Shown here piece by piece: positions 1 to 8,270 of a stretch of DNA of 27,933 nucleotides. The notes beneath the pieces were generated by a model that saw nothing but the letters and a program-made list of their open reading frames with translations, was not told where the DNA came from and did no database searches. The stretch lies in assembly GCF_008831285.2 (NCBI RefSeq), contig NW_022204519.1, positions 1 to 27,933 of the forward strand. Direction: 5' to 3'. A program made the translations under genes and the position numbers. Numbering within the stretch: position 1 is the first letter of the stretch; each line of letters begins with the position of its first letter. Source of the stretch: Nymphaea colorata. Its lineage: Eukaryota; Streptophyta; Magnoliopsida; Nymphaeales; Nymphaeaceae.

Positions 1-824
1 ATATTGTATATACGCAGGTGGGATCTTCAGGCAGCAGAGCAGCTGCCACAGTCACTGAGGGTCTTCTATGCGGCTGTATACAACACAACCAACCAGATTA
101 GCTACGCTGTTTTTAGGAGGCATGGCCGTCATATCACTTCACACATGAGGAGAGCGGTGGATGGGTGTATGCAGAGCTTACTTGGTTGAAGCAAGGTCGC
201 ACCATGCCCGACAGACACCAAGGCTAGAGGAATATCTGAGCAACATCCGGGCAGCCATGACCGGCCCTATTCTTCTCCCTGCCTACTTCTTCCTCTCCCA
301 AAACATTGAGGAACAAGCAATCCAGCAGCTGTTGTGTGAGTCCAACATCATCAACTTGTCATCGATGATAACAACTTGTCAAAATCAGCTGTTAGTGTAT
401 TTTCTGCTGGTTAACTAGTATTAGCTTCCGAGTTGACAATGTTTTTGTTCTGTTTTTCTATTTTGATTGGCTGATGATCTTCTCTTTATATGTTGAACAC
501 TTGATCAAAGGTTGTACTCGGGAGAGGGAACCTGCCTAGATCGGTCCAGATTTATATGAATGAGGCAAGGTTAGTGGAGGAGCAAGCACGACAGCACATA
601 AGGAACTTGCCAAGGGATGCATGGAGGAGGCTGAACAGGGAGCTTCTCTCTGCTCTGCAGCAGCAGCAACAGACCACCTTCTCTCATTCCTTCATGAACG
701 TGGCTCTCAACATTGCGAGGGTCTCCCAGTGCATGTACGACTATGAAGATGCATTGGTGTCTTGGAGCATGAGTCCATGGGCCGTATCTACTCCCTCATT
801 GCCGAGCCCATCCAGACTGCCTAA
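1..824 (+). pseudogene. Terpene synthase, C-terminal half (broken; 5' part outside window)
   Basis: This is the C-terminal catalytic alpha domain of a plant terpene synthase, an enzyme that ionises prenyl diphosphates. An acceptor AG at 16-17 opens an exon with RWDLQAAEQLP, the segment that normally follows the DDxxD exon, so that motif would lie off the window. The next block (MGVCRAYLVEAR, then TPRLEEYL) is one frame over: one extra base near 155 breaks the frame. The block runs to NLSSMI (about 366), where the conserved LRLxxDLGTS segment carrying the second metal-binding motif should follow but is not recognisable. After an apparent intron (about 391-510), the last exon reads LPRSVQIYMNEARLVEEQAR to VSQCMYDYED. 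A second frameshift near 752 leads to HESMGRIYSLIAEPIQTA and a stop at 822-824. The family is clear; the copy is disabled unless the shifts are assembly errors. An AATAAA lies at 914-919. Confidence 0.9.
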
Positions 825-948
825 GCAATCACCAGTGTCACTGTTTTCCACTCTATCAACCATCTTGGTGCCCATTAACCGAATCCTACTTATGATGCTA
901 TGTATCATCATGTAATAAAATGGATACATTAATAAATTAAATTCAGTA

Positions 949-994
949 CTCTCTCTCTCTTTATCTCTCTCTCTATCTCTCTCTCTCTCTCTCT
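949..994. repeat. (CT)n microsatellite
   Basis: Nearly uninterrupted CT dinucleotides with a few TTAT/CTAT interruptions, just downstream of the terpene synthase polyadenylation-like signals (AATAAA at 914-919). Confidence 0.95.
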
Positions 995-1163
995 GTCACA
1001 TGTATGCACATAGTCATAATTTCCTTTATATCTCTACACCTCATAAAGCACTTCTTGTGGTCATCTGTATAGATTTGGAACCATCCTCCTTTAGTCAAGC
1101 CGTTAAGCATCAATGTTGGTGTGACGCCACGCCTGCTTAAATGAAGGCACAAGAAGAGAATGA

Positions 1164-1250
1164 AACATGGATTTGGTGCATACTCTAAAAAATGTAAAAC
1201 CCATGGGGAATAAGTGGGTTTACCGAATTAAATACAATTCTAAAGCAAGT
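1164..1250 (+). mobile_element. Ty1/copia reverse transcriptase fragment
   Basis: One frame of about 29 codons reads MDLVHTLKNVKPMGNKWVYR followed by IKYNSKAS. This matches the start of the Ty1/copia reverse transcriptase domain, where the family has W-x-LV-x-LP...NVKP(I/M)G-x-KWV(Y/F)-(K/R)-(I/V)-K. Shortly after 1250, an AAGGCTTT that may correspond to the family's KARLVAKGF segment appears in a shifted context, so the fragment has decayed. No LTRs, integrase or RNase H were found around it. It is too short to place in a copia lineage. Confidence 0.7.
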
Positions 1251-1845
1251 GCGCAGGATGATCCAAGGCTTTCTTGCCTTGTTCCATGAAGTTAAAGAAT
1301 CTTTCTCCCTTTTGCCGAGCTCAAGCCTTCAATTGTCGTCTAGACCTGGGGCGGAGGGAGGGGGGGCCCGCCTAGGCCATGGCCCCACCGTAACTAACTT
1401 AAAAAAAAAATTACATTAGAAAAATAAAAAATTGTTAGTTGTGCAATGTATTTTTTTTTATTTCGGTTCAGTTTGGCCCTACCCAGATACGAGGTTGAAC
1501 TATTTGGCTCACCCTGAAAAATGTATGACCTTTCAGAAACATAGAAAGTTCGGTTAAAATGTTACCTTTGTGTACATATTTGTGGTGTGCCATAGAAGGT
1601 TCCTAGTTGGCGGCTTGCTTTTTAATTATACCTATAGAATATCTGATCCACAGATCAGATTTCAATATTCTTTTTAAAATTTTATAGATTTCAGCACATG
1701 AGCATATCCATATGTCACTGGATGAGTAAAATATATATATGTATCTTGGAAAGTTTCCCTAGAAAATGAGAATAATTCTTGAAAGGGGAATAAACCTGAA
1801 AATATGTAATTAATATGTTTGGTCTATGTAAATAAAATTATTCTC
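1251..1845. other. Stretch without a recognised gene
   Basis: AT-rich DNA with no frame I can assign. It holds a short GC-rich patch at 1345-1390 containing a run of seven Gs and GGCCATGGCCCC, followed by poly-A and poly-T runs. The patch could be the end of a transposon, but I see no matching inverted or direct repeat. Confidence 0.5.
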
Positions 1846-2165
1846 TTATCACTGTCTTTTTGACTGCTGGATGCTTTGGATTAAATTCATTTCATAATTG
1901 TCTTCTTTTTGCTTTAGTTATGAATACCCTTTGTCTATCGTAAAAAAAACGATGTTCTCGTCATTTTGTCTCTTTTACTGGTGGATATTATGGATTAAAT
2001 TCATATTACAACTGACTTTTTCTTTTGCTTTAGTTTATACAAATACACTTGGTTTATCGTAATGAAAATGATGCTCTGTCACCGTGTTTTCTTAACTAAT
2101 GGATGGTTTGGATTAAATTCATTTCACAACTATGCTTTTTGCTTTAGTTTATATGAATACCTTGA
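1846..2165. repeat. Three degenerate tandem copies of a ~115-bp unit
   Basis: The anchor TGGATTAAATTCAT occurs at 1877-1890, 1991-2004 and 2109-2122, with spacings of 114 and 118 bp. Around each anchor the same order of segments recurs: a GTC(A/T)...TGT start, a GGATG-like stretch, TTTTGCTTTAGTT, and a TTGTCTATCGTAA/TTGGTTTATCGTAA segment. The third copy is cut short after TTTATATGAATACCTT. The unit has no open frame. Confidence 0.8.
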
Positions 2166-3330
2166 AAAGGCTGAAGTCCCTTCTTTTTTTTCCTCTAACC
2201 CGATCTCAGTGGAGAGCTGTACATATGTCAACTAAAGTGTCATGCATCCATCTTTTGCAGTCCTCAAATATGGCACCCATACTGTGAACTTTCATTGGCC
2301 AGTCAATCCGACCAACTACCTACACCGCTTAGGGCTTTCTCTATATGTGGGGACATAATGAATTGCAAATGGTCAATTTTGTTTAAGATTATTACAAATG
2401 GATATGAAATACAATTTAGCTACTTGACTTTGTGGAATCAAATTTAAATTTATTAGACGAAGAAGAAATATTCTAGCTATGAACTACATATTAGACGAAT
2501 AAGAGACCAGAAGGACTCACCGATCTTTCAACAATTTGATTTACATTCTCATATAATACCCATCACATACATTATATTCTCACCACAGCCATAATTTCTC
2601 CGATAACACTATGACATATTTTTTAAATTATTGGCATTTTTTTTTTTGACGTTTTAAAGCGAGAAAAATAATTAATGTTGAGACAACCTTAAAAATTTTA
2701 AACAAATAATTTCTTAAAAAAATTAATGACTGTCTGGAGAAAAAAAGAAGGGGCCACTATCAATTTGTTCTTGATAACTTGATTGGGATTTTAAGAGGAA
2801 AAGAAAATACGAGGCATCTAAAGGTGGTAGGCTGAACCACAAGCAAGTGGGCAAAGGTACAACAAAAATAAAAAGAAAAAAATTGACTTTGTCTTCATTA
2901 TAATACCATTCATATTCTATTAGCTTATATACCGCTGCATGAGTGCACTTAGCCTATAATGTTTATTTTTCTGGTGGAAGAACGATTTTTTTTTTGGGGT
3001 TATTGTTGGATTTTGCTTCTTGCACTCTCACGTTAATTTCCATCTGTTGTGGTCCAGTGGACTCAAAATATTTTTTTAGTGGGTCGTGTGGTAAAACCAT
3101 AGAAAGGTTCTCTGTTTGCATTTGATATAGATCAAACTTATGAGTTGTTTATCTCATAACAAGGATGGGATACGGGAAATGACCCTTCCAATCAGGAGGG
3201 GCATGTTATTAGAGAGATGTGTCTAGATGGCGGTCAGTTTTTGGATCTCTCTCGATTGTATCTGGTTTAACAAAGGATTTAGCTTAAATCTACTGTTTTG
3301 AAAAATAGCAGATTTGAAAATGATCGTTTA
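2166..3330. other. AT-rich stretch without a recognised gene
   Basis: No coding similarity on either strand. It contains poly-T and poly-A runs, including TTTTTTTTTT near 2640, and scattered AT-rich low-complexity DNA. The short open frame at 2943-3125 resembles no family I know and has unlikely composition. Confidence 0.5.
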
Positions 3331-3697
3331 TGGGTTGTTTGACAAGGCCGAATTGCATAATATGTAAATAAAATTTTCTTTTTTCGAGGAAATGGGAATT
3401 GAATCCTCAAACAAAGATTTTATGTTTTTAGATTATAGTTTCATTCTTGAATCAAAATTTAGGAATCATGATTCTATTCTGAGGGGTGGAATTATGATTC
3501 CTTAAATTATAATTTATTCGTTTTCTTTGAGCACATGTCAACATGGTTTTATTTCATCAATTTTAAACTTTAAATTGTGTTTTGTCAAAAACATCATTTG
3601 CAAAATTAGACTCAAAACTCTAGAATATCAAATTAAAAATGAAACTAGAACTAGAGTTTTCATTCTAATTCCAGTTTGAAGTGCGCCAAACACCACC
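3331..3697. mobile_element. Tourist-like (PIF/Harbinger-type) MITE candidate
   Basis: The stretch is flanked on both sides by the trinucleotide TTA (3328-3330 and 3698-3700), the target duplication typical of PIF/Harbinger elements. Its left end TGGGTTGTTTGA and the reverse complement of its right end, GGTGGTGTTTGG, agree at 8 of 12 positions. Subterminal sequences also mirror each other: GGAATTGAAT near the left, and the reverse complement of ATTCTAATTCC near the right. It is 367 bp, AT-rich and lacks a transposase frame, as expected for a non-autonomous element. The terminal match is imperfect, so the superfamily is an inference. Confidence 0.6.
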
Positions 3698-3722
3698 TTA
3701 TGACACCACTATCTTTTAAATG

Positions 3723-4622
3723 CATTGATCTCAAGTTAGAAGGGTTGAGATTTGATCTGAGATCTATGAACTTTAAGATGCAAGCCCTACAAACAACATA
3801 ATCTTTGCATAGTGCACATACACATATATATTTTAAAGTTTGTACATTATACATATATATAATATATATACATATATGCTATATATCTATATATAAATAT
3901 TTATACATACGTATAATATATATACATATATGCTAATATATATTCGTAAAATGTATATATTATGTACATATAGTGTTCTGCAATATGCGTACACACATGT
4001 ATAATATAATATATATAATACGTACAATGCATACATAACATATATATGGTAATATACATCGTACATATTTATATAGAGATATTAATATATGTATGTAATA
4101 TATATCTACATATCATTGATCTCAAGTTAGAAGGGATAAAATTTCATTTGAGATCTATGAACTTTAAGATGCAAGGCCTACAAACAACATAATCTTTGCA
4201 TAGTGCACATACACATAGGTATTTATAAAGTTTGTACATTGTACATATATATAATAACATACATGTATGGTATATATCTGTATATAAATAATTATACATA
4301 TGTATAATATATTACATATAAATACATATATGCTATATATCTGTAATAAATAATATACATATATATATAATATATATATGATATATACATATATATATAT
4401 ATACATATATAATATATATATATATATACACGTATATATATACATGTATATATATATATACATTATATATATATATACATATAGTGTTGTGTAATATGCG
4501 TGTACACATGTATAATATAATATATATAATATGTACAATGCATACATAACATATATATGGTAGTAGACTTTGTACATATTTATATATAGATATTAATATA
4601 TGTATGTAATACATATCTATAT
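3723..4622. repeat. Tandem duplication of a ~390-bp unit (second copy 511 bp)
   Basis: Copy 1 starts at 3723 and copy 2 at 4114, both with CATTGATCTCAAGTTAGAAGG. They stay alignable through GAGATCTATGAACTTTAAGATGCAAG and the AACATAATCTTTGCATAGTGCACATACACATA segment. A marker near the end (TAGTGTT...AATATGCGT) sits at 3971 and 4482. The offset grows from 391 to 511 bp, so the (TA)n tract inside copy 2 has expanded by about 120 bp since the duplication, or contracted in copy 1. Confidence 0.85.
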
Positions 4623-4731
4623 ATTCACACATAATGTACATATGTATGTACACATATAATACAAATATGTACATATATATGTTAGATGTATATGTATGTA
4701 TTACGTAAATACATATATATGTTAGATGTAC

Positions 4732-4763
<32 letters not shown>

Positions 4764-4962
4764 GCATATATGTTGTATGTACATACATTATAAGTACATA
4801 TTTGTATATTATATGCACATGTATACATATATATATGTATGTGCATATATAAATATATGTATAAAATAATATTAATATGAAGATATATATAGTATGAATG
4901 TCTACGTCCATATGTCTACATATATGTGTCATATACATACATACACATATCTATTAACGTAT
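3840..4962. repeat. AT-rich (TA)n / (ACATAT)n low-complexity block
   Basis: Almost pure alternation of TATA, ACATAT and GTATAT motifs for more than 1.1 kb. Long minus-strand frames here translate only to Tyr, Ile, Met, His, Val and Cys repeats and are artefacts of composition. Confidence 0.95.
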
Positions 4963-6428
4963 ATATACAACGTCCTGACAATGGAAGGGGACAGCACTGG
5001 GGCTGCCTGCTACACCTGATGGATGGAGTGTAGTTGCTGCAGCCCTCAGATGGCCAAGAGAGACAACAACATGATGGAGGAGTGCTCGGATGGAGGCAGG
5101 GGCTCGGCCCGCCTGGCCGAGGTCGCCTTGGTGCTTATGACTATGTTCGGTGGAAGGGTGCAGCAATGGAGGCTGCAAGAAGAGGTTGCCCGATGAAGTG
5201 GAGGTGGTGAACTGAGATGCACACGACCAATCTTCGGAGAGGGAACCTAACTAGTTAGACTCCAAGGGGACAAGCCGAGCTCGGAACAAGGAGGTGAGCT
5301 TGGTATAGGTTTAGGTAGGCTCGGTTTAGGTGAAGTGGGTTAGGTCTAGTTGGAAGTGGTTTGGTAGTGGAGTGGGCTTGGTCTAGACGTGAAAGGGAGG
5401 TTAATTGCTAAGAGGGTCGGTTATGACTTAGAGATAGGTGAAGGGTTGTGCGAGGGAGGGTGGAGAGTTACACGAGAGAAGATGACACTAATGATTAGGA
5501 TCAGTTAGGCTAAGGGGTTTAAGTCAAGAGACATGCGAGGGCAGTGGTTCACTATTGATGGGTGAAGGCTAGTAATGATGCGGAGGAGAAGTTAGCATGA
5601 GGTGGAGATATATTAACGCTTGCATGAAGTGGAAAGGGTCGGTTATGAGAGGTGAAGAGGCTAAGAGGTTTGAGAAGGGTCTCCCCAGCTAAGGAAATTG
5701 AATACGTACCTTAACTCCTCAATGATGGCTGATGATGGTGTGAGTCGAGGTGAATGGTTGAAGAGACACTCGGTGGAGGGATTTGTAACTCTGTCTTTTT
5801 AGACAGGGAGCTCAAGAGGAGGCTGCGACGTGTAACGGTTGCAGCCTGCACCCTCTCCTTAACTCGATTTAGTGCCCTTTTGATGGGAATACCCTTGCCA
5901 ATTAATTTGAACTCTAGTAAGGAATCAAACTGACCATGGGCAAATCAAACCATTCCTGCAGGTGATCCGGACTCATTTTTTTCTGATCCTTCGATGGCTA
6001 GTGATTGTGAGGCCCCAATTCTTGACTGGTATGTCATTAGTACTCACCTGACCAAAAATTAAATGCCATTAGTACTGACCATAAAAAATTAGTGCTGACT
6101 ATGACATTAATACGGTAACGAAAAATGGAAAGGAAAGGTTATCATTGTATGCTATTAGAAGAAGGAGATATATGCCATTTGAAGAAGGAGTTATATCCAT
6201 CACTGTAGGAATTAGGTTCAAGCTTTCCCCAGCCCTGCTCCGAATTGTTGAATTGATTTGATGATTCAATCAATCCATCTTAGGCGAAAGAGAGTATATC
6301 TTGATAAGTGTGGATCTATATAAAGATCGCTTGTTTTGTTTCCATGAAAATCAAATAGATGCAATTTGATTGGTATGATCCATGGATTAAATTAACTAGC
6401 CAAAAAAACTACTTGTTGCAAATAAAAT
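4963..6428. other. G-rich, C-poor stretch without a recognised gene
   Basis: An abrupt change at about 4970 leads from AT repeat to G-rich DNA. From about 5200 to 5830 the plus strand is strongly enriched in G and poor in C. A short motif recurs, AGGGTCGGTTATGA, at about 5415 and 5637. No frame of useful length matches a family I know. From 5850 to 6428 the sequence becomes AT-rich, with small imperfect duplications: CATTAGTACT at about 6034 and 6067, and GAAGAAGGAG(A/T)TATAT at about 6160 and 6183. It may be transposon sequence, but I see no ends. Confidence 0.5.
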
Positions 6429-6500
6429 CCCACAGTGTGACGGGCGGTGTGTACAAGGCCTGGGAATGAATTCACCGCCGTATGGCTGACCTGCGATTAT
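6429..6500 (-). pseudogene. rrn16: Plastid 16S rRNA fragment, 3' region (piece 1)
   Basis: The plus strand reads as the complement of the universal 3' part of 16S rRNA: GTGACGGGCGGTGTGTACAA, then GAATTCACCGCCGTATGGCTGACC. The GAATTCACCGCCGTATGGC wording is the plastid form; the plant mitochondrial gene differs here. Compared with the plastid sequence as I remember it, most differences are C-to-T, including CCCGGG to CCTGGG and AACGAA to AATGAA. The match stops at GCGATTAT and resumes at 8228 (piece 2). This is inserted plastid DNA (NUPT), not a functional rRNA gene. Confidence 0.88.
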
Positions 6501-7110
6501 TGTCTGACCTGAATCAGTGACTTTCACTCTCATTAATGGAAAGGTTATGGAAAAGTCCTTTGGAATAATTTTTTGGTTGTGCGAACCAAGTCAAAGGTAT
6601 ACCGCCTGAGGATTGATCTCCGACTCCGGCCGCCTATTAGGCATTTCCAAAGTTAATTCCTCTTTCTTATTCTTAAGCAAGCCCCCACGTTCGGCTATAG
6701 CCGAACCCCCTAAATCGGGAGCTGCTTCATGAGCAAAGCGTAGGACTGATTCAGACTCACTCTGATAGACTATCAGACAGGAATTTTTGAAAAGACAAAA
6801 CATCCCCCCACTTGACAAGCAAAGCCCACAAAGCACTCGCAAAGCAGCCCTCTCCACAACCCCTAGGATTTCCCCCGTGGCGAATCTACGTTCGATTGAT
6901 TCAATATCAATGAACCTAGAAGAAGTGTAATGATCATATGTCTGTAATGCATTGTCGACGCATATTCTTAAAGTACCAATATCTACGGCCGTAGGCTACC
7001 TGAAAATCTGAGTTTATCGGAATCTTCTTCCTTTTGAAAAAAGCCGCTCCACAATGGTAAAGTCTCATCTTGTGTGCGCTGACCCGCGTCGCCAGTAGCA
7101 CAAAGGGGCG
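6501..7110. other. Possible organelle-derived stretch, unassigned
   Basis: Lies between the two 16S pieces. It has higher GC than the flanks and phrases such as TTCGGCTATAGCCGAA (near 6690-6707, a 16-bp perfect palindrome) that have an organelle-like feel. I cannot match them to a named plastid or mitochondrial gene. The minus-strand frame at 6591-6857 is open but unrecognised. Confidence 0.4.
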
Positions 7111-7140
7111 GCGAGCGGTTTCCTGAAAACTAGCTTCTGA
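7111..7140 (-). pseudogene. rpoC2: Plastid rpoC2 micro-fragment
   Basis: On the minus strand these 30 bases encode [10 protein letters not shown], a conserved stretch of the plastid RNA polymerase beta'' subunit (normally followed by VLAKAALRGRIDWLKG). Here the similarity ends at once and the frame continues into unrelated sequence. It abuts the cemA fragment with no spacer. The fragment is short, but the motif is distinctive and lies among other plastid pieces. Confidence 0.6.
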
Positions 7141-7250
7141 TACATGGTATAAATAATGAAAGATCCAATATTTCAAAATTGTGTCTAGAATGACCGGAAA
7201 GGTAGAAACGAGACCGGATATAGTTTTCTCATTCTGAACAAATCCAAAAA
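7141..7250 (-). pseudogene. cemA: Plastid cemA C-terminal fragment
   Basis: The minus strand encodes [20 protein letters not shown] followed by [13 protein letters not shown]. This is the C-terminal part of the plastid envelope membrane protein CemA, where family members read [30 protein letters not shown]. The last few residues and stop codon are replaced by the rpoC2 piece, and the N-terminal side is joined to psbC. It is inserted, rearranged plastid DNA. Confidence 0.85.
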
Positions 7251-7303
7251 GGTTCATTGCTTCAGCCCAGAATACGATTAATCCAGCATGGGCCACGTGA
7301 GCT
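7251..7303 (-). pseudogene. psbC: Plastid psbC fragment
   Basis: The minus strand encodes [19 protein letters not shown], the conserved stretch of the CP43 chlorophyll protein of photosystem II (normally [16 protein letters not shown]). One Gly has become Glu. It joins cemA at a short run of T that both parents could supply. In plastid genomes psbC and cemA are not adjacent, so the join is a rearrangement. Confidence 0.85.
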
Positions 7304-8227
7304 TCCAGCTTTCAGTGCCATACAGGGTGGGAATCCAGAAGTGATGCTTCTATGGTGGAAGCCGAGTATGGTATGCAGGCACATAATGCCTCAATACTTT
7401 TAGATTTTATATCTAATAAACTCATAGGTGGGAAGGGACACCAGCGACTACTGCATTATCCAGCCACCCATGGAGCGTGTAGCCTGATCGTAGCCTTTCA
7501 AGAAAGTCCTGACCTTTCCATAACCTTTCCAGAACGTCCTTTCCATTTTGTTGATGGATAATGGCATACAATTGCATTTGTGGTATGGATATATGGTATT
7601 CAATCCATTAGGAGTACCTTCGCGGATCCATGGATCCATACATCTCGATCGGCCTGGATCATATCATACATAGTACGTGCGTGAGTGACTAAATTCATCG
7701 AGTTGTTCCAATGAATCAAAATGGCGTTCCTAAAATGATCGACCGTGATTTCAGCGATAAATGGCTTCTCAGAAAGAATGGATTTTACTATCAATCTTCC
7801 TCAAGGAACCAAACCACTTCGATTAGGGAGCCCGCTATTTGTCAAAAAGCATCTTCCGTGGTTTTTATATTATTTATCTGCGGGGGTCGATTTCATCGGT
7901 AGTTGATACCATCGATCCTAATGAGTGGAGATCCCTCTTCATTCATTCGAATGACGTGGAGGGGTCTCTCGATTTTTTTGCCAGCTGGATCTAGAGAGAT
8001 ACATTATGTGAAAAGACAAAAAAATGTGGAACCCAGAACAATTTGTGGAAAATACGTCCCTTCGTTTGGAAATACATCATTGTAATTGTTAGCAGTGACC
8101 ATAGAATAGGTCTCTTCGTTTGGAAATTTCCTGTAAAGCTAATCATAGGTTCTTTTCTCCATCGGAACAATTTTTCGTGTACTTCTTTATTCTCGAAGGA
8201 ACAAAAGGTCAAAATGTTTTCTGGGAC
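7304..8227. other. Unassigned stretch inside the split 16S rRNA fragment
   Basis: No RNA or protein here could be named. Several frames are open and look more protein-like than chance. One example is a plus-strand frame near 7774-7900 containing NLPQGTKPLRLGSPLF. A second, after a stop, at about 7902-7990 contains VDTIDPNEWRSLFIHSNDVE. They suggest decayed organelle coding DNA, but this is inference. Confidence 0.4.
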
Positions 8228-8270
8228 TGCAATCCAAACTGAGGATGGGTTTTTGGAGTTAACTCACCCT
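8228..8270 (-). pseudogene. rrn16: Plastid 16S rRNA fragment (piece 2)
   Basis: The plus strand TGCAATCCAAACTGAGGATG...GGTTTTTGGAGTTAACTCACCCT is the complement of plastid 16S rRNA, with three differences from the sequence I remember: CCG to CCA, ACG to ATG, and AGC to AAC. It has the same orientation as piece 1 and comes next in the gene after a gap of only about 35-40 bases, yet lies 1.7 kb away. Similarity stops at CTCACCCT. Confidence 0.8.

Noticed and set aside
4164-4938. Two long overlapping minus-strand frames (137 and 201 codons)
   Set aside because: They lie wholly in (TA)n/(ACATAT)n DNA and translate to Tyr/Ile/Met/His repeats; composition artefact.
6429-8270. Functional plastid or bacterial rRNA gene
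   Set aside because: Only ~115 bases in two pieces, with decay substitutions and unrelated DNA between; no neighbouring 23S, tRNA or bacterial genes.
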